Positions 7,778 through 15,479 of a DNA stretch of 64,000 nt are shown here, in pieces. The stretch spans positions 1-64,000 of the forward strand of contig JAFLCX010000002.1 in NCBI GenBank assembly GCA_017302635.1, written 5' to 3'. The stretch is from Hyphomicrobiales bacterium (GTDB lineage: Bacteria; Pseudomonadota; Alphaproteobacteria; Rhizobiales; Beijerinckiaceae). The first letter of the stretch is position 1. Every line of letters begins with the position of its first letter. Both the position numbers and the translations under genes were made by a program. The notes beneath the pieces are model-generated. The model was not told the origin of the DNA, searched no databases, and saw only the letters and a list, made by a program, of their open reading frames with translations.

Positions 7778-9238
7778 ATGGTCGAGATCGCCTCCTTGCC
7801 GCCTTCCCCGCTGGGCCCCGAACTGTCTTCGCTTGCCAATCGCGACGAGCGAGGCCGCAAGGGCGACAAGGATGTCGTGCCCTTCGGCCAGTTGGTCTCG
7901 GCTCAGGCACGTCCGGCCCATGCGCAGGGGCAAGGGCAGCCCCGCCTTGCCCCGCGCGAGGCTCCTGCACCGATCGAACGCCCGATCGAACGGGCCGAAA
8001 AGCCCGCTGCTCCTCCGAAATCGCGCGCCGCGCGTGCCGAGGACCGCGACGACACGGCTGCCTCCGTTTCCCAGCAGCCCGAAGAGGCCCCGGCTTCCGC
8101 TTCCGATCGCGCCCCCGCGACGGAAACCGCGAACCGGGAAGCCTCTTCCGAGGCATCGAACGAGGCATCTCGGGAGCAGGCTTCGCAGGGTGACGCGCAG
8201 GATGGTGAGACATCCCGGAATTCCGAGGACAATTCGGGGAACGCTGATGCACCGCTCGCAGCACCCGTCGATGAACTGATCGAACTCATCGAGGCCCTGT
8301 CGGATCCGCAAGCCGTTGCAGCCGAAACTGTGGCCGAACAGCCGGCGGAAGCCGTTGCAATTCCGGTTGCCGCGCCCGCCGACCTGCCGGACGTTCCGGC
8401 CAGCGCGCCGGTTGCGCTCCCCGCTGCGATGGTTGCCATCGCTCTCGCCTCCGAGGCTGAGGGCGCGATCAACCCGCAAGGGTCGGCTGCAAGCGCGACC
8501 TCGGCTCCGGCCAACACGCTTGCTTCCGGTCTGCCCCTTCCGGCAGTTGCCGCCGAAGCCCCGACCGAGAGCGCCGCCGAGGCCTTCGCCAAGCTCACGG
8601 CCCGTGCCGCCGAGACACCTGTCGCGCCGCGCGCGGCGAATGGCGAGGCTCCGGCCAAAGGCCCTGCGGCCCCCGATTTGCCCAAAGCGAATTTCGGCGA
8701 CTGGATCAGCGATTTCGCGCAGATGCAGGGTGCGCATCACCGCTCCGGCGATCTCGTCGGCAGCCTCGATCGCGCGCTTGCGGCCTTGCCCACCCCGCAT
8801 GCCGGGCAGGATGCCCTGCGTCCCACGCCGCTCCAGATGCTGCCGATCGAGATCGGCATGCAGGCCATGCGCGGCGTCACGAAATTCCAGATCCGGCTCG
8901 ACCCGACTGAACTCGGTCGCGTCGATGTGAAGCTGGAAATCCGCGAGGATGGGCAGGTGAAGGCCAATCTCGTGGTTGATCGGGTCGAGACGCTCGCGAT
9001 GTTGAAGCGCGATGCGCATACCCTTCAGCAGGCTTTCGAGCAGGCCGGACTGCGCCAGCCGCCCGATGGGCTCCAGTTCTCCCTGCGTGGCGAGAGCCAG
9101 CAACGCGACGGCCAGCGCGAAGGTGAAGCCCGCCGCACCTGGTCGCCGGATGATGACAAACTCATGGGCGAATTGCCGCCCGAACTCGCCTTGCGTCGCG
9201 TGATGATCCCCAATTCCAGCCTCGACCTGATGGTCTGA
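7778..9238 (+). CDS. fliK: flagellar hook-length control protein
   Basis: 486 residues. Molecular ruler exported by the flagellar type III system; sets hook length and switches export specificity through FlhB. The first 320 residues are low-complexity, rich in Ala, Pro, Glu and Ser, as usual for FliK. The conserved C-terminal Flg_hook domain follows at about 340-440: KFQIRLDPTELGRVDVKLEI, QVKANLVVDRVETLAML, LQQAFEQAGLRQ. The final 25 residues are basic and acidic mixed. It is transcribed from the sigma-54 promoter at 7722 and followed after 20 bp by flgD. Confidence 0.92.
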   Translation: MVEIASLPPSPLGPELSSLANRDERGRKGDKDVVPFGQLVSAQARPAHAQGQGQPRLAPREAPAPIERPIERAEKPAAPPKSRAARAEDRDDTAASVSQQPEEAPASASDRAPATETANREASSEASNEASREQASQGDAQDGETSRNSEDNSGNADAPLAAPVDELIELIEALSDPQAVAAETVAEQPAEAVAIPVAAPADLPDVPASAPVALPAAMVAIALASEAEGAINPQGSAASATSAPANTLASGLPLPAVAAEAPTESAAEAFAKLTARAAETPVAPRAANGEAPAKGPAAPDLPKANFGDWISDFAQMQGAHHRSGDLVGSLDRALAALPTPHAGQDALRPTPLQMLPIEIGMQAMRGVTKFQIRLDPTELGRVDVKLEIREDGQVKANLVVDRVETLAMLKRDAHTLQQAFEQAGLRQPPDGLQFSLRGESQQRDGQREGEARRTWSPDDDKLMGELPPELALRRVMIPNSSLDLMV

Positions 9239-9258
9239 GCGCCTTCAAGGACAATGCC

Positions 9259-9945
9259 ATGAGCACGATTTCCGGTGTCAACCCTGCGGCCTCCTCTGCG
9301 GCTTCCTCGGCCGCTTCCGCCACCTCAAGCGGGCTTTCGAAATCCCGGCAGGGCATCGCGAACAATTTCGATCAGTTCCTCAGCCTGCTCACCACGCAGC
9401 TCAAGAATCAGTCGCCGCTGGACCCGCTGGATTCGAACCAGTTCACGCAGCAACTCGTGCAGTTCGCCGGCGTCGAACAGCAATTGCGCACCAACGAGAC
9501 ACTCGAATCGCTCGTCTCGGCCAACAAGGTCGGCAATGCCACGGCGGCGCTCGGTTTTGTGGGTGCGAAGGTCACGGTCGCGCGCCAAGGTTCGCCGATG
9601 CAGGACGGCAAGGTGAAATGGCTGCTGAACGCGCCGCGCGCCGGGCAGGCCGCCGTCACGGTCAAGGACAAGGATGGCAATATCGTCCATCAGCGTGCCG
9701 CCACCTTGCGGGCCGGCGAGCAGGAATTTGTCTGGGATGGCAAGCTCCAGAACGGCTCGCAGGCCCCGGATGGCGAATATTCGATCTCGATGACCGCCAC
9801 CGATTCCGCCAATCAGGTGCTGGAGGTGAAGTCGCTGATGCTCGCTACGGTCGACAGCGTCGATGTCTCCGGCACATCGCCGATGTTGCGCATCGGCAGC
9901 TTCGATGTGCCGCTCACCGACGTCAAATCGATCCTTCGTTCGTGA
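9259..9945 (+). CDS. flgD: flagellar hook assembly scaffold protein FlgD
   Basis: 228 residues. Forms the temporary cap on which hook subunits polymerise. After a Ser/Ala-rich lead comes the FlgD N-terminal signature NFDQFLSLLTTQLKNQSPLDPLDSNQFTQQLVQFAGVEQQ (positions about 35-75, shown here as a description of the segment). The FlgD Ig-like domain lies in the second half (VTVKDKDGNIV, EFVWDGKLQNGS, PDGEYSISMTATD). It is 20 bp downstream of fliK, hence the same late operon. Confidence 0.94.
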   Translation: MSTISGVNPAASSAASSAASATSSGLSKSRQGIANNFDQFLSLLTTQLKNQSPLDPLDSNQFTQQLVQFAGVEQQLRTNETLESLVSANKVGNATAALGFVGAKVTVARQGSPMQDGKVKWLLNAPRAGQAAVTVKDKDGNIVHQRAATLRAGEQEFVWDGKLQNGSQAPDGEYSISMTATDSANQVLEVKSLMLATVDSVDVSGTSPMLRIGSFDVPLTDVKSILRS

Positions 9946-9956
9946 GCCGCCGCAAC

Positions 9957-9971
9957 TTAGCCGTTTTTTAA
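9957..9971. promoter_or_regulatory. CtrA box upstream of sciP
   Basis: TTAG-CCGTTTT-TTAA, one mismatch from the CtrA consensus TTAA-N7-TTAA. It lies 55 bp before the sciP start, in the gap after flgD. The GGCAA-N3-TTGCC element seen beside the fliF and flhA boxes is absent here. Confidence 0.7.
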
Positions 9972-10026
9972 CAAGCGGGGCTGTATCTTAGCGGGAGTAG
10001 TTGTTGCGTTTTGTGAGCGTATCCCG

Positions 10027-10302
10027 ATGAATGAACCGCTTCGCCCCCGCGTGAAGTACGTGATCGGACCCGATGGCAGCCCGCTGACCATCGCCGATCT
10101 CCCGCCACCCGAGACCCGCCGCTGGGTTATTCGCCGCAAGGCGGAAGTTGTGGCGGCCGTGAGGGGTGGGCTTCTCTCCCTCGAAGAAGCGTGCAGCCGG
10201 TATACGCTGACCGTGGAGGAATTCCTCTCCTGGCAGCAATCGATCGACAGCCACGGCCTCGCTGGCCTGCGCACCACGCGCATCCAGCATTACCGCCAGT
10301 AA
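10027..10302 (+). CDS. sciP: CtrA inhibitor SciP (DUF1153)
   Basis: 91 residues, the usual length. SciP binds CtrA at its promoters and blocks transcription of CtrA-activated genes in the early cell cycle. The highly conserved core is intact: PRVKYVIGPDGSPLTIADLPPP (positions 8-29), RRWVIRRKAEVVAAVRGG, LLSLEEACSRYTLTVEEF, a helix-turn-helix-like fold. Its own CtrA box lies 55 bp upstream, which would make a feedback loop with ctrA at 23.5 kb. It is placed between flgD and a terminator. Confidence 0.95.
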   Translation: MNEPLRPRVKYVIGPDGSPLTIADLPPPETRRWVIRRKAEVVAAVRGGLLSLEEACSRYTLTVEEFLSWQQSIDSHGLAGLRTTRIQHYRQ

Positions 10303-10328
10303 TCGGAATTTCCCGCGATTTTCGAAAG

Positions 10329-10350
10329 CCCGCCAGAAATGGCGGGTTTT
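10329..10350. terminator. rho-independent terminator between sciP and pdxA
   Basis: CCCGCC-AGAAAT-GGCGGG followed by five T on the plus strand, 26 bp after the sciP stop. On the minus strand it also lies just past the end of the convergent pdxA gene, so it may serve both. Confidence 0.8.
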
Positions 10351-10358
10351 TCGCGTGT

Positions 10359-11342
10359 TTACTTGCCTTTCGCGGCCACCATTGCGCGGGCAACGCGGAT
10401 GGCCTCACCAAGGCTCGAAGCATCCGCGATCCCTTGGCCTGCAATATCGAAGGCCGTGCCGTGATCAACCGAGGTGCGGATGATCGGCAGGCCGATCGTG
10501 ACATTCACACCCTTCTCGATGCCGTTGAGCTTCACGGGGATCAGCCCCTGATCGTGATATTGCGCCACCACGATATCGAAATGTCCGCGCCGTGCGGCCA
10601 TGAAAATCGTATCGGGCGGGTAGGGGCCCGAGACATCAAGCCCCTCGGCGCGCGCCAAGGCGACTGCCGGTGCGATGATCTCGATCTCCTCGCGCCCGAA
10701 GAGCCCGCCTTCCCCGGCATGTGGATTGAGCCCGGCCACCGCGATTCTTGGGCCTGAAATCCCCAGCGCCCGGCACGCTTCGGCTGCCAGCCGGATGGTG
10801 CGCAATTCATTCTCGATCGTCACCCGACGGATCGCCTCGGCGAGCGAGACATGGATGGAGACGAGAATCACCCGCAGCTTCTCATCCGCGAGCATCATCG
10901 CGAAGCGGCTGGTGCCCGTCTCATGCGCGAGGATTTCCGTGTGGCCGGGGAAAGGCACGCCCGCTGCGTGCAGCGCCTCCTTGTGGATGGGTGCTGTCAC
11001 AATCCCGGCCACATCTCCCGTTTTCGCCCAGCCGATCGCCTTGAGAATCGCCTGATAGGCCAACGCCCCTGCCCGCGCATCCACTTGGCCGAGGGAAAGC
11101 GCTTCCGGCAGCACACCCACAGGGTGCACCGCCATGCTGCCCGCGGTGGCGGCCTCCGGTCCTGCGGCTGCCAGCACGGGCATCTCCGCGCCGATCGCTC
11201 GAATTGCGCGCTTCATTTGGCCCAATTCGCCAACCACGATCAGATCAGAGGGCTTTTCGGCCACAAAATAGCGCGCGATGATCTCCGGACCGATCCCCGC
11301 AGCATCGCCCATCGTCAGCGCAAGGGGTGGTTGGGTGTTCAT
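10359..11342 (-). CDS. pdxA: 4-hydroxythreonine-4-phosphate dehydrogenase
   Basis: 327 residues from the ATG at 11342. Oxidises 4-phosphohydroxy-L-threonine in pyridoxal phosphate synthesis. The start ALTMGDAAGIGPEII, the substrate/metal segments IVTAPIHKEAL, FPGHTEILAHET and AGLNPHAGEGG, and the metal site VVAQYHDQGLIPVK and TSVDHGTAFDIAG are all present. The related PdxA2 subfamily (sugar-acid phosphate oxidation) shares these motifs, so the substrate could differ; there is no sugar-acid catabolic neighbour, which favours PdxA. The frame is open beyond the ATG but would cover the fliF promoter. Confidence 0.88.
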   Translation of the reverse strand: MNTQPPLALTMGDAAGIGPEIIARYFVAEKPSDLIVVGELGQMKRAIRAIGAEMPVLAAAGPEAATAGSMAVHPVGVLPEALSLGQVDARAGALAYQAILKAIGWAKTGDVAGIVTAPIHKEALHAAGVPFPGHTEILAHETGTSRFAMMLADEKLRVILVSIHVSLAEAIRRVTIENELRTIRLAAEACRALGISGPRIAVAGLNPHAGEGGLFGREEIEIIAPAVALARAEGLDVSGPYPPDTIFMAARRGHFDIVVAQYHDQGLIPVKLNGIEKGVNVTIGLPIIRTSVDHGTAFDIAGQGIADASSLGEAIRVARAMVAAKGK

Positions 11343-11409
11343 ACTTCGGGTCTCCGGCGCCGCGTCGGGGATAAAATTCTGCCCCGGCTGTTCAAAAAAG
11401 CGACGGCAA

Positions 11410-11424
11410 TTAACCGCGCGGTAA
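11410..11424. promoter_or_regulatory. CtrA box upstream of fliF
   Basis: TTAA-CCGCGCG-GTAA, one mismatch from TTAA-N7-TTAA, about 90-100 bp before the fliF start in the pdxA/fliF divergent gap. CtrA activation of fliF is established in Caulobacter; assignment here rests on the motif and position. Confidence 0.75.
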
Positions 11425-11434
11425 CCAACCACCG

Positions 11435-11447
11435 GGCAATTCTTGCC
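11435..11447. promoter_or_regulatory. candidate FlbD repressor site at fliF
   Basis: Perfect palindrome GGCAA-TTC-TTGCC, beginning 10 nt after the CtrA box. The same arrangement and spacing occur at flhA (17202). In Caulobacter FlbD represses fliF from a site close to the CtrA box; identity of this motif as the FlbD site is inference. Confidence 0.6.
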
Positions 11448-11511
11448 TAGCGCGAGTTTCATGATCCGCGCAACGGGGTCGGAGAAGCCGGTTCCGTGAG
11501 CCAAAGCAAGA

Positions 11512-13215
11512 GTGAAGGTGATCGCCGTGCAGGGCATCCTCGATATCGTGAACAGGCTTGGGCCTCAGCGACTTCTCGCGATGGGGGCCGTCACCCTCGC
11601 GCTGATCGGCTTCTTCGTCTTTCTGGTGATGCGCGTCTCACAGCCGCCCATGGGCGTGCTCTTCTCCGAGATCTCGATGCAGGACGCGAACACCATCACC
11701 CGCGACCTCGACTCGAAAGGCATCCGCTACGAAACCCGCGCGGATGGCGCGACCATCCTGGTGCCGAAGGAAAACATCTCCAAGCTGCGGATGGAATTCG
11801 CCGCCAAGGGCGTGCCGATTGGCGGCTCGGTCGGATACGAGATTTTCGACAAGGGCGACAGCTTCTCCGCCACCTCCTTCGTGCAGGGCATCAACCAGCT
11901 CCGCGCGCTGGAAGGCGAGCTTTCCCGCACCATTCGCTCGCTCGATCGGGTGCAGAGTGCGCGCGTCCATCTCGCCATTCCCGAGAAGAAGCTCTTCGCC
12001 CGAGATGCGCAGGAGCCGCGCGCCTCGATCGTGCTCAAGCTCCGGGGTGATCTCGACCAGAGCCAGATCCGCGCCATCCGCCATCTCGCCGCCACTGCCG
12101 TGCATGGGCTGAAGCCCGAGAAGGTCTCGATCGTCGATGAGGCCGGCCGCCTTCTGGCCGATGGCGCCGGGGCCGAGGCTGATCCGCTGGCCCTCACCGC
12201 TGACAAGCAGTCGAATTTCGAGCGTCGCCTGAAAACTCAGGTCGAGGAAATCGTCGCGAGCGTTGTCGGCCGGGGCCGCGCCCGGGTGCAGGTTGCTGCG
12301 GAAATGGATTTCAACCGCATCCAGCAGGTGACCGACAATTTCGATCCGGAAAGCCGCGTCGTGCGCTCGACCCAGACCCGCACCGAGAACCAGCAATCCG
12401 CCGAGCAGCGCGACGGCCAGGTGACGATCGCTAACGAATTGCCGCAGGCCCAGCAACAGCAGCAGAACCAGCCTGCGCCGCAGCAGCGCGAGCAGACCGC
12501 GCGCTCGGAAGAGATCATCAATTACGAAATCTCGAAAACCACCCGCACCGAGGTGATCGAGGGTGGCCGCGTCAAGCGCCTCTCGGTCGCAGTGCTGGTC
12601 GATGGCATCTACAATCCCGGAGCCAGCGCCGAAAACGCCTATCAGCCGCGCTCTTCGGAAGAGCTGGAGCGCATCGCCGCGCTCGTCCGCACCGCGATCG
12701 GGTTTGATCGCAACCGCGGCGACCAGATCGAGGTGATCAACCTGCGCTTTGCCGAAGGCATGGCGATGGTGGATGGTCGCGCGCCCTCGCTCCTCGAGCA
12801 GCTGATCTCGCTCACCAAGGAAGATGTGCTGCGCCTCGTCGAACTCGCGATCTTCGGCGCGCTCACCCTGCTCGTCACCCTGCTCGTGATCCGGCCTCTG
12901 ATGCGCCAGATGGGCATGGGCAAGAAGGACATGGTGCTCGCCGGCGCTGGCGGCCCGATCCAGATGATCCCCGGCCCGAACGGCACGATGGTGCCGGCCC
13001 CCGGCCAGATGCTGGCCCTGCCGGCTCCGGGACAGGAAAGTGCGGCTGGTGCAGCCGGCGCGATGATGGCCGCCAACTCGAATGGTGCGCCGAACATGGC
13101 GCAGCTGACCCAGAACCTCCAGCCGGGCGTGATCGACCAGCTGGGCAAGATTGTCGAACAGAACCCGGGTGAATCCATTGCCATCGTGCGGCAATGGATC
13201 GCCCAGCCGCGCTGA
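11512..13215 (+). CDS. fliF: flagellar MS-ring protein FliF
   Basis: 567 residues. Builds the MS ring in the inner membrane, the base of the flagellar motor and export gate. First membrane helix about residues 22-42 (LAMGAVTLALIGFFVFLVMRV), then the YscJ/FliF ring-building domain (YETRADGATILVPKENISKLRM, ALEGELSRTIRSLDRVQSARVHLAIP), an Arg/Gln-rich linker (residues about 300-330), second helix near 445-465 (LVELAIFGALTLLVTLLVIRPLM) and a Gly/Pro-rich tail ending in the FliG-binding segment (VRQWIAQP). The GTG at 11512 is the outermost start; GTG at 11527 with an AAGG site before it (MQGILDIVNRLGP) is equally good. First gene of the fliF-G-H-N-flbD operon. Confidence 0.95.
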   Translation: MKVIAVQGILDIVNRLGPQRLLAMGAVTLALIGFFVFLVMRVSQPPMGVLFSEISMQDANTITRDLDSKGIRYETRADGATILVPKENISKLRMEFAAKGVPIGGSVGYEIFDKGDSFSATSFVQGINQLRALEGELSRTIRSLDRVQSARVHLAIPEKKLFARDAQEPRASIVLKLRGDLDQSQIRAIRHLAATAVHGLKPEKVSIVDEAGRLLADGAGAEADPLALTADKQSNFERRLKTQVEEIVASVVGRGRARVQVAAEMDFNRIQQVTDNFDPESRVVRSTQTRTENQQSAEQRDGQVTIANELPQAQQQQQNQPAPQQREQTARSEEIINYEISKTTRTEVIEGGRVKRLSVAVLVDGIYNPGASAENAYQPRSSEELERIAALVRTAIGFDRNRGDQIEVINLRFAEGMAMVDGRAPSLLEQLISLTKEDVLRLVELAIFGALTLLVTLLVIRPLMRQMGMGKKDMVLAGAGGPIQMIPGPNGTMVPAPGQMLALPAPGQESAAGAAGAMMAANSNGAPNMAQLTQNLQPGVIDQLGKIVEQNPGESIAIVRQWIAQPR

Positions 13216-13255
13216 GAACAGCTGAGCTCCCGAAAAGACGGACAGGACCCTGAAC

Positions 13256-14305
13256 ATGGCCAAGCCCGCTACAGACCTCGCACCCGCGGCCCCGAAACAG
13301 GACCACACCCGGTTCCTTTCGGGCCCTGAAAAGGCGGCGATCATCATGCTCGTGCTCGGCGAGCGTTACGGCGCGCCGATCTGGTCGGCACTGGATGACG
13401 ACGAAATCCGTGCGCTTTCGCGTGCCATGTCGCGGCTCGGCTCGGTCACGGCTGAAGCGGTCGAGCAGCTGGTGGGCGAATTCACCTCCATGATGGCAAC
13501 GGCCGGGGCCGTCACTGGCGATTTCGACCGCACCGAAGCGCTGCTGATGAAGATCATGCCGTCCGACAAGGTCAACGCCCTGATGGATGAAATCCGGGGG
13601 CCGGCCGGCCGCAACATGTGGCAGAAGCTCGGCAACGTGCAGGATCAGGTTCTCGCGAACTACCTCAAGGGCGAATATCCGCAAACCGTATCGGTGGTGC
13701 TCTCGCGCCTTCGTTCCGAGCATTCGGCGCGTGTCCTGGCGTTGCTGCCGCATGAATTCGCACTCGAGGTCGTCACGCGCATGCTCAACATGGAGCCGGT
13801 GCAGAAGGATGTGCTCGACCATATCGAGGAAACCCTGCGCACCGAGTTCATCTCCAACCTCTCGATCACCCAGCGGCGCGACAGCCACGAGATGATCGCG
13901 GAAATCTTCAACTCCTTCGACCGGCAGACCGAAAGCTGGTTCCTCGCCGCGCTCGACGAGCGCAACCGCGAGGCGGCGCAGAAGATCCGCTCCTTGATGT
14001 TCACTTTCGACGATCTCTCGCGCCTCGACCCGGGCTCGACCCAGACCCTGATCCGCTTCTCGGATCGCGATGTGCTGGCCACCGCCATCAAGGGCGCCGC
14101 ACCCTCGATGAAGAAGTTCTTCTTCCAGCAGATGTCGAGCCGCGCGGTCAAAAATCTCGAAGAGGCCATGTCCTCGCGCGGTCCCGTCCGCCTCAAGGAG
14201 GTCGACGAGGCACAGACCCGCATCGTGGCACTCGCCAAGGAACTCGCCGCCAAGGGCGAGATCACCATCGGCAAGAATCGCGCCGAAGATGAACTGATCT
14301 ACTGA
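13256..14305 (+). CDS. fliG: flagellar motor switch protein FliG
   Basis: 349 residues. Rotor protein that takes torque from the stator and sits on FliF. N-terminal FliF-binding part begins [16 protein letters not shown] (about residue 21), the middle domain has [21 protein letters not shown] with the EHPQ-like turn, and the C-terminal torque helix region reads [27 protein letters not shown] and [25 protein letters not shown]. An extra 20-residue Ala/Pro/Lys-rich lead precedes the domain. It lies 40 bp after fliF. Confidence 0.96.
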   Translation: MAKPATDLAPAAPKQDHTRFLSGPEKAAIIMLVLGERYGAPIWSALDDDEIRALSRAMSRLGSVTAEAVEQLVGEFTSMMATAGAVTGDFDRTEALLMKIMPSDKVNALMDEIRGPAGRNMWQKLGNVQDQVLANYLKGEYPQTVSVVLSRLRSEHSARVLALLPHEFALEVVTRMLNMEPVQKDVLDHIEETLRTEFISNLSITQRRDSHEMIAEIFNSFDRQTESWFLAALDERNREAAQKIRSLMFTFDDLSRLDPGSTQTLIRFSDRDVLATAIKGAAPSMKKFFFQQMSSRAVKNLEEAMSSRGPVRLKEVDEAQTRIVALAKELAAKGEITIGKNRAEDELIY

Positions 14306-14316
14306 GGGCGACGGGA

Positions 14317-14952
14317 ATGGCTGACGCTCGCAACGCTTTCAATTTCAACCGGGATTTCACGAAATCCGGCGCGAGTGCCGTCTATCTCGATGCATCCTCA
14401 CGCCTGCCTGTTCCCCATGCCCAGCATGCCGCACTCGTCGAGCAGGCCCGGCAGGAGGCGCATGCGCAGGGCGTGCTCGAAGGCCGCGCCCTGGAGCGCG
14501 ACGAGGAAGCAGCGCGCGTCACTGCCGCGATGGGCGAGATCGTACAGCGCCTGCGTGATGCCGAGGCGCATCTCGCCGCAGCCGAGCAGGAATCGCGGCG
14601 GGAGGCGTTGCAGTTCGCGCTTGTTTTTGCCCGCAAGATGGCGGGGAAACTCATCGATCAGATGCCCGTCGCCACCATCGAGGCCACGGCCCGCGCCATC
14701 CTGAGCGATCTGCGGGGCGCGCCGCACGTCGCCGTGCGCGTCGAGCCGGGTCTTGTCGATTCCGTCAAGTCGCGCCTCACCCTGCTGTTCCGCGAGAACG
14801 GCATCGAACTGAAACTCTTCGTCTTCCCCGATCCCGCTATCCGCCTCGGCGATTGCCGGATCGAATGGTCGGAGGGCGGCATCGTGCGTGACCGCGAAAA
14901 ACTCGAATACCTCATCGACCAGACCCTCGACGTCGTCCTCAAGCGCGTCTGA
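14317..14952 (+). CDS. fliH: flagellar assembly protein FliH
   Basis: 211 residues. Regulates the FliI export ATPase and links it to the C ring. It is called by position and structure: after FliG, with a long Ala/Glu/Gln-rich helix (residues about 40-100, EQARQEAHAQGVLEGRALERDEEAARV) containing AxxxG-like spacing, then a conserved C-terminal domain (ALVFARKMAGKLIDQMP, VAVRVEPGLVDSVKSRL, DPAIRLGDCRIEWSEGGIVRD). The last motif, DCRIEWSxGG, is typical of FliH/SctL. This gene corresponds to flbE of Caulobacter. Confidence 0.88.
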   Translation: MADARNAFNFNRDFTKSGASAVYLDASSRLPVPHAQHAALVEQARQEAHAQGVLEGRALERDEEAARVTAAMGEIVQRLRDAEAHLAAAEQESRREALQFALVFARKMAGKLIDQMPVATIEATARAILSDLRGAPHVAVRVEPGLVDSVKSRLTLLFRENGIELKLFVFPDPAIRLGDCRIEWSEGGIVRDREKLEYLIDQTLDVVLKRV

Positions 14953-14987
14953 ACCCACGGCACAGAACAGGCAACAGGAGTTCACCC

Positions 14988-15335
14988 ATGTCCACCGAGA
15001 GCATGCTTCCACTGAGCGATCTCGAATCCACAGCCGAACTGGTGGCCGCCGCTTATGGAGCCGATGGCGAGATGGCGCCGAGCGCCAAGACCGCCGCCGA
15101 TCTCGAACATGTCTTCGATGTGCCTGTGCAGGTCTCGGCCGTGCTCGGGCGTTCGAAAATGGGTGTCGGTGACCTGCTGCGCATGTCGCCCGGCCATATT
15201 CTCGAACTCGACCGGAAAGTTGGCGAGGCCATCGATATCTTCGTGAATGACCGTCTCGTCGCGCGCGGCGAAGTGGTGCTGGTCGACGACAAGCTGGGCG
15301 TCACCATGACCGAAATCATCAAGGGCGAGCGTTGA
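14988..15335 (+). CDS. fliN: flagellar motor switch protein FliN
   Basis: 115 residues. C-ring component that binds CheY-P with FliM and takes part in export. The C-terminal SpoA/surface-presentation domain is complete: VFDVPVQVSAVLGRSKMGVGDLLRMSPG, ILELDRKVGEAIDIFVNDRLVARGEVVLVDDKLGVTMTEI. The last codons (ending EIIKGER) are duplicated downstream at 15404-15424 around a palindromic element. fliM is not in the window. Starts 35 bp after fliH. Confidence 0.95.
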   Translation: MSTESMLPLSDLESTAELVAAAYGADGEMAPSAKTAADLEHVFDVPVQVSAVLGRSKMGVGDLLRMSPGHILELDRKVGEAIDIFVNDRLVARGEVVLVDDKLGVTMTEIIKGER

Positions 15336-15424
15336 TCGCCCTCGAGCAAAATCGAGCGAAGTGGGTTTTCGGTTCGCGTGAAGATTTTGCGACCAAGAAA
15401 TCAAAGGGCGAGCGTTGATCGCCC
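15321..15424. repeat. palindromic extragenic element flanked by 21-bp direct repeats
   Basis: A 21-bp segment covering the last codons and stop of fliN (15321-15341) recurs perfectly at 15404-15424. Between them is a nested inverted repeat, GCAAAATC (15346-15353) with GATTTTGC (15383-15390), inside which GCGAA pairs with TTCGC (15356-15360 and 15373-15377). This looks like a REP-type mobile palindrome that duplicated its target when it inserted. FliN itself stays intact. Confidence 0.7.
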
Positions 15425-15479
15425 ACCCCGCCGTGTCCGTTCCGGATGTGGCGTCATGACGGAATGAAGGAGAACGGCC

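Noticed and set aside
7673..9103. 476-codon minus-strand frame opposite fliK
   Set aside because: Antisense to the Ala/Pro/Glu-rich part of fliK; composition follows directly from the codon usage of the real gene.
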